DNA of 64,000 nucleotides from Paenibacillus sp. Soil787 (GCF_001429545.1 NZ_LMSP01000002.1:118552-182551); one strand, 5' to 3'; numbered from the stretch's first letter, positions 17,379 to 26,573 are shown. A program made the numbers and translations. Notes: generated by a model not told the origin, from the sequence alone.

Positions 17379-18683
17379 TCACCGAATCACTTTCTTAATC
17401 GCTTGGGCTGCTACTATGCCTAACTCAATCTTGCTTAAACCAAAGTACACTTCTTTCGTTAAATCATAAGGAATCGGTACAGGAATGGAGCGCATATGCA
17501 CCAGTGGCTCCTTCACATTGTTGAACCAGTCACCGGGCTCTACAGGGGCCAAGCTCCTGTCAGGCCATACCGATGTAAGCTTAGGACTATAAAACGGCTG
17601 TGTCTCTTTCTTAAGGGCGCAGCCATCCAGCCTCTCCTGATATTTCATATCGGGAGGGGTTTTTCTTATTTGGGCAAACAGGTGAGGCCAGTAATCAGAA
17701 CGTGATCCAGTGTGTGGAGTTGCGGCCGCAAATCGAAGCACACCTTGTAGTACTTCCGGTGCTCCGAAAAGTATCGCATACAAGCTTTTTCCGAATTCGA
17801 TACGTTCTGTTAAGTTAGCGAAATTCTCAAGTATAAGTCCAGCCAGATGCGGCGGAGGTGCTTGGGTTTCGCTGGAAGCGTGAAAAAAGGGAAACCCGAT
17901 TTGATTCAATTGCAGCCAGGCTTGTGTTTTGAATAAAGGCGTATTCAATACGTTTTGCTGAAATTGTTTATTCTTTACGATTCGTTTTTCGATGTAGTTT
18001 TGCTCATTAACAATAAGTGCAATGGTAAGCGCGGCCGATTCTTGATTCGTCCAGAAGTCGTTCCAAACAGGGACCATCCAGGACGAGATGTCCATATGCG
18101 GAAGGAGATGAAACAAACTCATCTTTCGTTTCTTGCTTTCGTGGTAGAGCAGCAGCTGAGGATAAGCATCTTGAAAAATAAGACCGTTCGCTCGTTCCAG
18201 AAAAGCAAATAGATGCTGGGCTAATTCATTGTTTATCAAATGCGGCAGCAGCTCCCCGCGAAGATCGGTCATGCACCAACCCCCGTTCCGGGAAACCATA
18301 TGGGCAAGCAGTGCCCAGTGAAGCTCCGGGTGATCCTGGTAGCATAACCAATACGCGTTAGTTCGTGTCACATTATTTCTGTTTTCCCGCTGGGTTCGTT
18401 CCTTGATTCGATGCACAATCGCGTTTTCGTCTGTGGTGAGAGGAGAGCAGACGACACCGCTTTGAAGCAGATCTACTTGATGTTTTAACCCCTTTTCCAG
18501 CCGTTCTACGAATGCTGTCGTGACAGGAATTGCCTCCAAAGGGTCAACTAGTTTAGCAGAGGAATCCAAAAGCACCGATGCTTGCTGTTTGAACAGCTGT
18601 GCGACTGCGTTCGGCAGTCCTCTCATTTTGCTTAGAACACCTTTCCTGTTCTTACCACTTGGTTTGACTGTTCCTCCCAACAC
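17379..18683 (-). CDS. DUF2515 family protein (YppC-like)
   Basis: A ~434-residue soluble protein with the DUF2515 core: RTNAYWLCYQDHPELHWALL and HMVSRNGGWCMTDLRGELL. The family is found in Bacillales and has no known function. The 5' end is uncertain: TTG 18686, GTG 18683 and TTG 18680 follow one another behind GGGAGG; GTG 18683 has the best spacing. It converges on the flippase gene. Confidence 0.78.
   Translation of the reverse strand: MLGGTVKPSGKNRKGVLSKMRGLPNAVAQLFKQQASVLLDSSAKLVDPLEAIPVTTAFVERLEKGLKHQVDLLQSGVVCSPLTTDENAIVHRIKERTQRENRNNVTRTNAYWLCYQDHPELHWALLAHMVSRNGGWCMTDLRGELLPHLINNELAQHLFAFLERANGLIFQDAYPQLLLYHESKKRKMSLFHLLPHMDISSWMVPVWNDFWTNQESAALTIALIVNEQNYIEKRIVKNKQFQQNVLNTPLFKTQAWLQLNQIGFPFFHASSETQAPPPHLAGLILENFANLTERIEFGKSLYAILFGAPEVLQGVLRFAAATPHTGSRSDYWPHLFAQIRKTPPDMKYQERLDGCALKKETQPFYSPKLTSVWPDRSLAPVEPGDWFNNVKEPLVHMRSIPVPIPYDLTKEVYFGLSKIELGIVAAQAIKKVIR
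17631..17665 (+). terminator. Probable plus-strand terminator inside the DUF2515 gene
   Basis: CCTCTCCTGATAT, loop TTC and ATATCGGGAGGGG pair over 13 positions (two G-U) and are followed by TTTTTC. It is oriented to end the flippase transcript about 270 nt past its stop codon, antisense to the DUF2515 coding sequence. Confidence 0.6.
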
Positions 18684-18890
18684 CAATTACCTCCCAACCT
18701 TCACCGAATCCTTGCCTCTAGTGTTTGCTTATTCACTTACAGGTATGTGGGAACAGGGCCAAATATGGCTATGGCTTCCAATCTGTTATTACCTAGAGGA
18801 ATTAGAAAGGTTAGTTGTACAGCGTACAACAATTGGATAAGCAACCGAATTCCTAAAGCCACTCAGTCGATACTTAGAAACTTATAAATA

Positions 18891-18919
18891 GAAAAACCTT
18901 GCGATAATTAATCGCAAGG
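18891..18919 (-). terminator. Terminator of the SPFH-RHH pair
   Basis: CCTTGCGAT, loop of 5 and ATCGCAAGG form a perfect 9-bp stem; on the minus strand it is followed by TTTTTC. It lies just after the ribbon-helix-helix gene. Confidence 0.85.
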
Positions 18920-18928
18920 TCATATTAC

Positions 18929-19120
18929 TCACTCATCCGTCTTTTCGGAAGTGGCTTGTTCTGTTCCAGGTTTAATCAAACGTCCGGTTCGATGAAGCGC
19001 TTCGCGCAGCAAATACTCGATATGACCGTTAACACTGCGGAATTCATCCTCCGCCCAACGCTCCAAAGCCTCGTACAGCTTAGGATCAAGTCGGAGCGGG
19101 AAATTTTTCTTAGGAGCCAT
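18929..19120 (-). CDS. Ribbon-helix-helix (Arc-like) DNA-binding protein
   Basis: A 63-residue protein whose first ~45 residues fit an Arc/MetJ ribbon-helix-helix fold: FPLRLDPKLYEALERWA (beta strand and helix A) and SVNGHIEYLLREAL (helix B). The tail is charged and probably flexible. Its ATG follows the SPFH stop by 11 bp, so the two are likely co-transcribed. It might regulate its own operon or be a membrane-microdomain-linked factor; it is not clearly an antitoxin, as no toxin-sized partner is present. Confidence 0.78.
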   Translation of the reverse strand: MAPKKNFPLRLDPKLYEALERWAEDEFRSVNGHIEYLLREALHRTGRLIKPGTEQATSEKTDE

Positions 19121-19131
19121 AGTCGGTCCCG

Positions 19132-19971
19132 TTAGTACAACGAACCGGTATTAATGACCGGACTCGCTGAGCGGTCCGATACAATCGCAACAAGGAGATT
19201 GTTAATCATGGCCGCTTTCCTCTCTTCATCCAAGTGAAGACCTTCGGATTCCAAACGAGCGATAGCCAACTGAACCATACCGACAGCGCCATCAACAATA
19301 ATTTGGCGAGCGGATAAAATAGCAGAAGCCTGTTGGCGTTGAAGCATGCTACTTGCAATTTCAGTCGAATAAGCAAGATGCGTCAGGCGGGACTCGATGA
19401 CCTCTACACCTGCTACAGACAGACGCTGCTGCAGTTCAAGGCTGAGCTCAGCGGCAACTTCATCCGCATTGCCCCTAAGTGAGTAGCCTTCGCTTTCAAA
19501 ACGGTCATAAGGATATTTGCTGGCGACATGACGCAGAGCCGTTTCACTTTGGATTTCAACGAACTTTTCGTAGCTATCCACATCAAAGAGGGCCTTGTAG
19601 GTATCGACTACTTTGAACACGATAACGGCCGCGATCTCGATAGGATTTCCTTCAATATCGTTTACTTTGAGTTTCACACTGTTAAAATTGCGCACGCGCA
19701 ATGAAATTTTCTTTCTGGTTGAAAAAGGGACAATTAACCATAGGCCGCTCTTCCGAATTGTACCCAAGTAGCTGCCGAAGAAGGTGATGACAGAAGCTTC
19801 ATTCGGATTAACAGCAGTGATCGTTGAGACGAATATTAGCCCCAGAATAATAAGGATGATACCCGGCATAATTCGTTCTTGCGTAAGAAGGAAAACGCCA
19901 ATTCCACCGCCGATAATAAATAACAATAAACCGAGAAAACCGTTCAACGACCAAGCATTCGTTTCTTTCAT
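19132..19971 (-). CDS. SPFH/Band 7 membrane protein
   Basis: A 279-residue protein with two N-terminal hydrophobic segments (about residues 7-50), then an SPFH/Band 7 domain (NPNEASVITFFGSYLGTIR, SGLWLIVPF, FKVVDTYKALFDV). The C-terminal half is helical, with VIESRLTHLAYSTEIASSML and QRQQASAILSARQ, as in stomatin/prohibitin-like scaffolds. Starting at ATG 19971 is favoured by AAAGGGTG about 9 nt upstream. It forms an operon with a small RHH protein. Confidence 0.85.
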   Translation of the reverse strand: MKETNAWSLNGFLGLLLFIIGGGIGVFLLTQERIMPGIILIILGLIFVSTITAVNPNEASVITFFGSYLGTIRKSGLWLIVPFSTRKKISLRVRNFNSVKLKVNDIEGNPIEIAAVIVFKVVDTYKALFDVDSYEKFVEIQSETALRHVASKYPYDRFESEGYSLRGNADEVAAELSLELQQRLSVAGVEVIESRLTHLAYSTEIASSMLQRQQASAILSARQIIVDGAVGMVQLAIARLESEGLHLDEERKAAMINNLLVAIVSDRSASPVINTGSLY

Positions 19972-20089
19972 TCTTGCACACACCCTTTCAAAAATTATAT
20001 CTTTTTGATATTCATATGATATCACTTTTTACTTTTAATGTAAATCCACTCCTTCCAAAGTGATGTTATTTTCTAATCTTGAAGTCCAA

Positions 20090-20131
20090 GGAAAATAAAG
20101 ATCGTTAGTGGAAAATAGAGTTCGTTAGTGG
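20090..20131 (-). repeat. Two tandem copies of a 20-bp dispersed repeat
   Basis: On the minus strand, two adjacent copies of (C)ACTAACGAxCTxTATTTTCC lie exactly 20 bp apart (20090-20110 and 20110-20130). Close relatives occur in the opposite orientation at 27452-27471 and 27577-27596, on the other side of the phosphoesterase/ABC cassette. Confidence 0.75.
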
Positions 20132-20160
20132 ATGTTTACTTTTGTGAACATCCACTTTTT
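20127..20160 (+). terminator. Terminator-like hairpin
   Basis: AGTGGATGTT (20127-20136) and AACATCCACT (20147-20156) form a perfect 10-bp stem followed by TTTTT. No plus-strand gene ends nearby, so it may belong to the adjoining repeats or to the end of the decayed gene on the minus strand. Confidence 0.5.
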
Positions 20161-20165
20161 CGCGT

Positions 20166-20486
20166 TTAAGGGGTCAGGAAATACGTGCGGCCTGCCGGAT
20201 TCAGATCTTTCACGGCGATGGAGCTTTCTTTGACTCCTAGAGCCAGGACATTATATCCTTTATCAAAATTGTACGGCGAACTGCTGCTCCAGGTAATGCG
20301 CACATCACCGTTCTGCGCTGCGCCAAGCTGCAGCTCAACTTGATCGTGCCGTCCGTCAGCCGCTCCGCTCTAGCGGATACGGGGCTGAGCTGCTGCTGTA
20401 TGAGCTTCGTTCCATTCTCCTGCCGTCTGAATCATAGTCATGCCCAGCATGACCGTCGCTGCTTGTACCGCTAACCATTTTTTCAT
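20166..20486 (-). pseudogene. Broken gene for a small secreted protein
   Basis: An ATG at 20486 with AGGAG upstream opens a frame beginning with a clear signal peptide (MKKWLAVQAATVMLGMTM). After 38 codons it meets an in-frame TAG at 20370-20372. The same frame then stays open for 67 more codons to a TAA at 20166, including TYFLTP-type beta-rich sequence (AVKDLNPAGRTYFLTP) like the end of a fibronectin type III domain. A single base change would restore a 106-residue product. The parent gene may have been longer. Confidence 0.6.
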
Positions 20487-20781
20487 TGGAAGTCTCCTGT
20501 CTTTTGTTAAGGATTTGGTGCAATACTTCAGTCAGTAGCGTTAGGGCGGAATTGTTTTTGGAATATTTCGAGTGTGTAAACGTTCTGTTAATCTTTGAAA
20601 ATTCAATCTGCGATCAAATCGCTGCAAAACCTATAAAGTCGGGCAAAAACCCAGCTAATACGCACTCAAGCGCCTTTACTGATCTCAACAATTTCTTATC
20701 ATTCGATTGATATTCAGCTTACATACAACCTACATAATAGATCTTGTCAGCAATCCCATATTGGAGAAAAAGGAGCAGACC
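20487..20781. other. Intergenic region before the phosphoesterase operon
   Basis: 295 bp with no gene. TATCA and TGATA (20697-20701 and 20708-20712) form an inverted repeat with a 6-bp gap that overlaps a TTGATA resembling a -35 element. This is a candidate operator for the GntR protein encoded in the operon. The -10 region is not clear. Confidence 0.3.
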
Positions 20782-21771
20782 ATGCAAACCAAACTACCTA
20801 TCGAATCGCAGTGCGCAATGTTGGAGGATCCCCGTTTTATTACAAGCAAACGGCCATGGTTCGGCCGGCTGCCGGAACAATTAACCGGCGATTACTCATT
20901 TGCCGTCGTGGGCGACCGCTGTGGCATGGCTACAGAGGGCGTATTTGAAAAAGCGCTTGAGCTGCTCAAGGACTTGAAGCCGTCGTTTGTTCTGGCGGTC
21001 GGCGATTTGATTGAAGGTTACTGGGCGAGTTCAGGGCCTGCGCATGAGGAATGGGATGAGTTGGATGCAAAGGTTCAGGCGACGGGCCTGCCGTTTTTCC
21101 CAACTGTCGGCAATCATGACTACGGCAACACCGTGATGGCGGATGTGTGGAGTGAGCGCAAGGGAATGGATTACTACGCTTTTCGAGCTGGCGATGCCCT
21201 GTACATCACAATCAATACTGAACATACGCCGGATGAGCTGCCTGAAGCGTTCGTAGATGTCATCAAAACCGTAACGGAGCAAATCAAGCGCGACCCAGCG
21301 GGGGCGAAAACGTATTTGAAAGCGTTCGGCGAGGCGCTCACGCCGGAGCAACTGCAAGGCATGTCGCAGATCAAGATGACGATCGGCGAAGAGCAATTTG
21401 CGTTTATCGAAGATGTGCTCAAAGAGCATCATGATGTATCTTGGACGTTTATCAATATGCATAAGCCGGGCTGGAAAACAGGCAGCGAAGAGTTCTGTCG
21501 ATTAGAACAAATGCTGGCCGACCGCCCGTACACGATATTTGCGGGGCATCTGCATGAGATGGAATATACCCGCGAGGGGAACCGTGAGCTGATTCAATTG
21601 GGCCGCACTGGCGGACTACCGCACGGGGAAGAGGAGGTTGGTGCCAATGCCAACTTGCTGCTGTGGGTTACGATGCGAGCAGGCGTTCCGACGTACCGCG
21701 TCGTTCATCTGGACAGCGTACAAGACATAGCGGGATACCCGCCAAATACAGCCAAACACACAAAGGAGTAG
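20782..21771 (+). CDS. Calcineurin-like metallophosphoesterase 1
   Basis: A 329-residue cytoplasmic metallophosphoesterase; no signal peptide from the chosen ATG at 20782 (AAGGAG 6 nt upstream). Metal-binding blocks are AVVGDRCG (the first block has D-R-C instead of D-x-H), LAVGDLIEG, TVGNHDYGN, FINMHKPGW and FAGHLHEMEY. The altered first block resembles a sub-group of calcineurin-like proteins, so activity is likely but substrate is unknown. It opens a tightly spaced operon with a second phosphoesterase, an ABC importer, a regulator and a tyrosine-phosphatase-like protein. Confidence 0.85.
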   Translation: MQTKLPIESQCAMLEDPRFITSKRPWFGRLPEQLTGDYSFAVVGDRCGMATEGVFEKALELLKDLKPSFVLAVGDLIEGYWASSGPAHEEWDELDAKVQATGLPFFPTVGNHDYGNTVMADVWSERKGMDYYAFRAGDALYITINTEHTPDELPEAFVDVIKTVTEQIKRDPAGAKTYLKAFGEALTPEQLQGMSQIKMTIGEEQFAFIEDVLKEHHDVSWTFINMHKPGWKTGSEEFCRLEQMLADRPYTIFAGHLHEMEYTREGNRELIQLGRTGGLPHGEEEVGANANLLLWVTMRAGVPTYRVVHLDSVQDIAGYPPNTAKHTKE

Positions 21772-21777
21772 ATAATC

Positions 21778-22602
21778 ATGGAATCCGTTTTCTTCTTACA
21801 TATTACCGACATTCATATTAATAAGGCTGACAAGCAGCCGCTTTTCGGACTCAACATGGCAGACAAGCTCCACAGCATTTTTGCAGACATCGGCAAGCTG
21901 GAGGTGAAGCCGGCGTTTGTCGTCATCAGCGGGGATTTAACGCATGACGGCGATACGGAAGATTATCGTTATCTGAAAAACTTCCTGGAAACGGAAGCGC
22001 GTGCGCTTGGCGTACCGATTCATGTAGCGCTCGGTAACCACGATACCCGTGAAGCATTTCGCGAAGGATATCTGGAAGAGGAACCCTCGGACGCTTCGTA
22101 TTACTACAGCTTTATGAGCGGCGGACTTCGCGTGGTCGTCCTGAATACGCAGGTACCGGGCAGTCATTACGGGTTTGTGGACGCTGATCAGCTGGCTTGG
22201 TTGAAGCAATTGCTTGCCGAACCGGCGCCAATCGGCACGATCCTCGTGCACCATCACCCGGTTGTGCTGACGCCGACCGCGATGATGGACAGCCATCTGC
22301 TGCAGAACCCGCAGGAGCTTGCGGCGGCAATTGAGGGCAGCGATGTGATCGGCTTGCTGTCGGGCCATATTCACTTTCACAATATCGGCGTACTAAATGG
22401 CATACCTTGCGCTTCGGCGGACGGATCCGCCTTCGGTCTGGATCCAATGGCAGAAGGCTGCATGCGGATGCTGGAGCGTTCCGGCTTTAACTACGTCCTC
22501 GTGAAAAACAGACATATGATCGTCCAGCCGATGACGATGCCGGGCGAGCAGCGCGTGCTCGCCGAGTACGACTTGAAGAAACTGCAAGCCGCTCACAGTT
22601 AA
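21778..22602 (+). CDS. Class III phosphodiesterase-like metallophosphoesterase 2
   Basis: A 274-residue protein with the full dinuclear-metal motif set: HITDIHI (D-x-H), VISGDLTHDGD, ALGNHD, LVHHHPV and LSGHIHFH. This arrangement is that of class III phosphodiesterases such as CpdA (cAMP) and GpdQ (glycerophosphodiesters). It starts 6 bp after the first phosphoesterase. Next to an importer resembling the glycerol-3-phosphate/glycerophosphodiester type, hydrolysis of an imported phosphodiester is the leading inference. Confidence 0.88.
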   Translation: MESVFFLHITDIHINKADKQPLFGLNMADKLHSIFADIGKLEVKPAFVVISGDLTHDGDTEDYRYLKNFLETEARALGVPIHVALGNHDTREAFREGYLEEEPSDASYYYSFMSGGLRVVVLNTQVPGSHYGFVDADQLAWLKQLLAEPAPIGTILVHHHPVVLTPTAMMDSHLLQNPQELAAAIEGSDVIGLLSGHIHFHNIGVLNGIPCASADGSAFGLDPMAEGCMRMLERSGFNYVLVKNRHMIVQPMTMPGEQRVLAEYDLKKLQAAHS

Positions 22603-22628
22603 TTAATCGAAGAGAGGGAGAAACAATC

Positions 22629-23951
22629 ATGTCTAGAAAAATAAAATTAGCCGGTATGGTAACACTGGCGATGCTGACGACAGCGGCCTGCGGGACCGCG
22701 AATCAGGAGACGACCGGTTCGGCCAATGCCGGATCGGAGAAGGCCTCAGGTCAACCAACGAAAATTACGTTCTACAGCTACAACCTGGCGATTGCGAGCC
22801 AGAAAGAAGGCGTGCTGCAGCTGATCTCTGAATTCGAAGCGGCTCACCCTGACATTAAGATCGATCCGATCGCGATTGCCTCGAACGAAATTAACACCAA
22901 AGTGCAGGCCGATATTGCCGCGGGCTCGCGCCCGGACGTCGCGCAGCTCGTCTTTGACGGGCTGGACTATGCCGTGCAAAACTACGGTGCGAAGGCGCTT
23001 GAAGATGTTGTGCCTGCCGATGAGCTCAAGAAGAACTTCGAAGGCTTCTCACCGAACGGTCTGAAGCTCGGACAGCTGAAAGGCAAAACGTACGGCATGC
23101 CGTACACGTTCAGCACTCCGGTTCTGTTCTATAACGTGAAAATTTTCCAGGAAGCGGGGCTCGATCCGAACCAACCGCCAAAGACATGGGACGAGGTTAA
23201 GCAAGCTGCTTTGCAAATCACATCTAAGTCAAAAGCTGCGGGCGTTCATATTCAGGGCATGGCAGGCGCAGACTGGGTCGCACAAGCGCTGGTTGGCAGC
23301 AACGGCGGCAAGGTACTCTCCAATGACCGCAAAACGATTCAGTTCGGCGAGCCGGAAGCTGTAGGCGCGATTAAAATGTGGCAGGATCTTATTCAGAGCG
23401 GCGCCCACGATAAATTGAATGACGGCGAAGTAACGCAATCGTTCAGTGAAGGGAAGCTCGGCATGCTGCTTACGACCAGTGCGCTGCAGAGCGGCTTTAT
23501 CGCCGCGGCGAAAGCAGGAGGCTGGGAGCTGAAAAACGCAGCGATGCCGTCCTTTGGCAGTAAGCCGACGACGCCGGTAAATTCCGGCAGTGCCCTGTTT
23601 ATTTTGTCGGACGATAAGGCGAAGCAGAAGGCATCCTGGGAATTCGTTAAATTTGCAACCAGCGAACGCGGTTATACGATTATCACGACTAAAATGGGCT
23701 ATCTGCCGCTGCGTCCAGCTATTGTTGATGATGCCAAATATTTAAAGGATTGGGTTACGCAAAATCCGCTCGTAAAGCCGAACCTGGAGCAGCTTACGCG
23801 TCTGCAGCCTTGGGTGGCGTACCCTGGCGCTAAATTCAGCCAGGTTGAGTCCACTTTCTTGGACGCCGTGCAGAAATCACTTCAAACAACTGGTGATATT
23901 ACGCAAATCATGCAGGATGCGCAGAAGCGTGCGCAAACGCTGATTCAATAG
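22629..23951 (+). CDS. ABC importer solute-binding lipoprotein
   Basis: A 440-residue extracellular solute-binding protein of family 1. The lipobox TTAAC with Cys near residue 21 is cleaved by signal peptidase II and lipid-anchored. The mature part has typical features (KITFYSYN, ADIAAGSRPDVAQL, YGMPYTFSTPVLFYN, KAAGVHIQG) similar to UgpB/sugar binders. It likely delivers its ligand to the two permeases encoded next. A GC-rich hairpin separates it from the permease genes. Confidence 0.9.
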   Translation: MSRKIKLAGMVTLAMLTTAACGTANQETTGSANAGSEKASGQPTKITFYSYNLAIASQKEGVLQLISEFEAAHPDIKIDPIAIASNEINTKVQADIAAGSRPDVAQLVFDGLDYAVQNYGAKALEDVVPADELKKNFEGFSPNGLKLGQLKGKTYGMPYTFSTPVLFYNVKIFQEAGLDPNQPPKTWDEVKQAALQITSKSKAAGVHIQGMAGADWVAQALVGSNGGKVLSNDRKTIQFGEPEAVGAIKMWQDLIQSGAHDKLNDGEVTQSFSEGKLGMLLTTSALQSGFIAAAKAGGWELKNAAMPSFGSKPTTPVNSGSALFILSDDKAKQKASWEFVKFATSERGYTIITTKMGYLPLRPAIVDDAKYLKDWVTQNPLVKPNLEQLTRLQPWVAYPGAKFSQVESTFLDAVQKSLQTTGDITQIMQDAQKRAQTLIQ

Positions 23952-23968
23952 CCGTGAAGGGAGATGCA

Positions 23969-23990
23969 GAGCCGCTTCGCGAAGCGGCTC
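23969..23990 (+). other. Intercistronic hairpin
   Basis: GAGCCGCTTCG followed at once by CGAAGCGGCTC is a perfect 22-bp palindrome in the 76-bp gap between the binding-protein and permease genes. Such hairpins commonly stabilise or partly terminate the upstream message, giving more binding protein than permease. Confidence 0.75.
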
Positions 23991-24027
23991 CATCCCTTTT
24001 CCAGCTTGAGAAAGGAGCAAAGAACAT

Positions 24028-24984
24028 ATGAATAATTCTTTAGCGGGAATTGCGCTGAAAGAGCGGTCCAAACCCGTTCAGCGGGTTCGCCGAAAGCGCT
24101 CGCTGCGCTGGACCATGCCGTGGCTCTACCTGCTGCCGGCCATCCTGTCGATTGGCTTCTGGGTCTACCGTCCGCTGCTGCAAACGGTTCGCCTCAGCTT
24201 CTATGAGTGGAACATGCTGCCGACCTCGCCGCAAGTCTGGATGGGGCTGAAAAATTACCGGCTTCTGTTTCAACTACCGGATATGAGCCAAGCTCTGCTC
24301 AACACGCTGATTTATACGGTAGGCGTCATCCCTTTCGCGCTTGTTATCCCTCTGGCGATTGCGATTGCTACGGATAACATCGGCAAGAGGTCGCGTACCC
24401 TTTATCGAGCGCTTGTTTTTGTGCCGATGATTATGGCGCCGGTCGCCGTATCTGCGATCTGGAGCTGGCTGATGAACCCGATGGGCGGCTTGATCAATAA
24501 GATGCTGATGGCGTTGCACCTCGTGCAGGACCCGATTCGTTTCTTTTCCGATTCGCACTGGGCGATCTGGTCGGTCACCTTTATTACCGGTTGGAAACTG
24601 ATCGGCTTCAGCACCTTAATTTTCTCGGCTGCGCTATCCGGGCTTAACAAGGAATACATCGAAGCGGCAAGGATAGACCGCGCAGGGCGATGGCAAATTA
24701 TTTGGCACGTGCTGCTGCCGCTGCTGTCGCCAACGATTATGTTCATGGCGATGCTTAGCACGCTGTTCGCTGCCGAATGGAGCTTCTCGTACATCAATGT
24801 CTTGACGCAAGGCGGCCCGATGAATTCCACGACTAATATTTACTACCTGCTGTGGACGTACGGCTTCAAGACGTTCTCCGTCGGATCGAGCTCGGCGGCG
24901 GCGGTCGTTGTCGTACTCGGTTCGAGCCTGATCGCGCTTGGTTTTATGAAGCTGTCGAACAAGCTGTCGTTCTACGATAACTAA
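24028..24984 (+). CDS. ABC importer permease 1 (UgpA/MalF-like)
   Basis: A 318-residue inner-membrane permease with about six membrane segments after a basic N-terminus. The EAA loop that contacts the ATPase reads EAARIDRAGRWQIIWHVLLP. AAAGGAG precedes the ATG. It pairs with the next gene to form the channel of a carbohydrate-type (CUT1) importer. No ATPase gene is present in the operon, so a shared MsmX-like ATPase is inferred. Confidence 0.9.
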   Translation: MNNSLAGIALKERSKPVQRVRRKRSLRWTMPWLYLLPAILSIGFWVYRPLLQTVRLSFYEWNMLPTSPQVWMGLKNYRLLFQLPDMSQALLNTLIYTVGVIPFALVIPLAIAIATDNIGKRSRTLYRALVFVPMIMAPVAVSAIWSWLMNPMGGLINKMLMALHLVQDPIRFFSDSHWAIWSVTFITGWKLIGFSTLIFSAALSGLNKEYIEAARIDRAGRWQIIWHVLLPLLSPTIMFMAMLSTLFAAEWSFSYINVLTQGGPMNSTTNIYYLLWTYGFKTFSVGSSSAAAVVVVLGSSLIALGFMKLSNKLSFYDN

Positions 24985-24996
24985 GGAGGAACCGAA

Positions 24997-25827
24997 GTGA
25001 AGAAAGCGTCTCTGACCGTTTCCCGCAAAGCGCTGACCGGCAAGCATATTCCGCTTATTGCGCTGAGCCTGCTGGCTGTCTTTCCGTTCTACTGGATGCT
25101 GAATACATCGTTCAAAACGGCCGGCGATATTTATTCCACCTCGCTGCTGCCGAAGCACTGGACCTTCGACAATTACATCTATGCCTGGAAAGCGATCCCG
25201 ATGGCACGCATGATGGCGAATTCGCTGACTGTAGCCGTCGTACAAACCGCTACACAACTGCTAACGAGCGTGCTGGCCGCCTATGCATTTACCCGCTGGC
25301 AATTCCGCGGGCAGACGATCGTATTTGCACTCATTTCCTTGACATGGCTGGTGCCGTTTCAGGTAATCATGATTCCAAACTATGTTGTCATCAGCGGCTG
25401 GGGGCTGCGCAACCATTTGCTGGGTCTCATCATCCCGAACATTGTCTCGGCCTTCGCCGTACTGCAGATGTATCATGCTTTTAAAACGTTTCCCAAAACG
25501 CTGATCGAAGCGGCCCGCCTGGACGGCGCTTCCGATTGGAGTGTGCTGTGGCGCACGTTATTTCCCAATTTGAAGGCGACGATCGCCTCAACCGGCGTGC
25601 TGCTGTTCATCTCAGCGTGGAACGATTATTTCTGGCCACTGCTCGTGACGAATAAACCGCAATTTTCAACTCTGCAGATCGGTCTGCAATCCTTCATGTC
25701 AACGGAAGCCAATCAATGGGGCCCGATGATGGCGGCAACCACCATGGCTAGCTTACCAATTCTTGTGATTTACCTGGCATTGCAGCGACATATTATCGAT
25801 TCTTTCATAAAAGGCGGCTTGCGTTAA
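24997..25827 (+). CDS. ABC importer permease 2 (UgpE/MalG-like)
   Basis: A 276-residue permease with about six membrane segments and an EAA loop EAARLDGASDWSVLWRTLFP. The C-terminus HIIDSFIKGGLR is typical of the MalG-like CUT1 group. GTG start behind AAGGAGG. Its stop overlaps the start of the GntR gene (TAATG), implying translational coupling. Confidence 0.9.
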   Translation: MKKASLTVSRKALTGKHIPLIALSLLAVFPFYWMLNTSFKTAGDIYSTSLLPKHWTFDNYIYAWKAIPMARMMANSLTVAVVQTATQLLTSVLAAYAFTRWQFRGQTIVFALISLTWLVPFQVIMIPNYVVISGWGLRNHLLGLIIPNIVSAFAVLQMYHAFKTFPKTLIEAARLDGASDWSVLWRTLFPNLKATIASTGVLLFISAWNDYFWPLLVTNKPQFSTLQIGLQSFMSTEANQWGPMMAATTMASLPILVIYLALQRHIIDSFIKGGLR

Positions 25828-26525
25828 TGAACTCATTTCTACCCGATGCACGGGATGCATCAAACCTATTGGGCTTGGCTAAGCCTTCACTTGAAAAATT
25901 AGCCTATCAACAAATTCGCGAGAATATTATCAATGGGCACTTTCTGCCGGGCACGCTGCTATCGGAAAATGAGATGGCCGAGCATCTCGGCATGAGCCGT
26001 ACGCCGATTCGGGCGGCGATTTCCTTGCTGGAGACCGAAGGATTCGTGGAATCGATCCGGGGACGGGGTGTTTTCGTAAAAGAGATCTCGTTTCGGGAGT
26101 TTCACGACATGTTTGAGTTACTAGCTTCTATGCAGTTGTACAGCCTTGATATCGCGGCGATTCGGAAGCTCAGCTTCGATCTGCCTGAGTTGGAATACCA
26201 TCTCATGCGGCAGTTGCGCGCTTCGGAAGAAGACGACTACCGTACCTATTATGAAAGCGGGCTTCTTTTCATTGAAACCATGCTGCTTCTGATAAAGAAT
26301 GCGAGCATGCTGCAAATTCTCGAAAAAATTAAAGGCAAGTATATGTTCAAAATTATTTCGTACCGAAAGCTGCATGTCCACACGCTGCCGAAGCCGCAGC
26401 AAGCGGGGCATTTCAATAAACGCATCTATCAGGCGCTTTCGTCCGGAGATATCGACGAGGCTAAGCGGATCGTCCATGAATTAATTGAGCAGATGCGCCA
26501 GCAGTTTCAGTCTTTATACATTTAG
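25827..26525 (+). CDS. GntR family regulator (FadR-like)
   Basis: A 232-residue transcription factor. The N-terminal winged helix-turn-helix spans about residues 15-85 (QQIRENIINGHFLPGTLLSE, MAEHLGMSRTPIRAAISLLE, RGRGVFVKEI), followed by an all-helical ligand-binding FCD-like domain. Start overlaps the permease stop. It probably senses the transported compound or a product and controls this operon; the inverted repeat at 20697-20712 is a candidate site. Confidence 0.88.
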   Translation: MNSFLPDARDASNLLGLAKPSLEKLAYQQIRENIINGHFLPGTLLSENEMAEHLGMSRTPIRAAISLLETEGFVESIRGRGVFVKEISFREFHDMFELLASMQLYSLDIAAIRKLSFDLPELEYHLMRQLRASEEDDYRTYYESGLLFIETMLLLIKNASMLQILEKIKGKYMFKIISYRKLHVHTLPKPQQAGHFNKRIYQALSSGDIDEAKRIVHELIEQMRQQFQSLYI

Positions 26526-26573
26526 AATGGTAGTCAGTCCATTATCCTACTACAGAAATGGTGGTTATACGAG

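Noticed and set aside
18929..19971. Toxin-antitoxin module
   Set aside because: The RHH protein could be an antitoxin, but its partner is an SPFH membrane scaffold, not a toxin.
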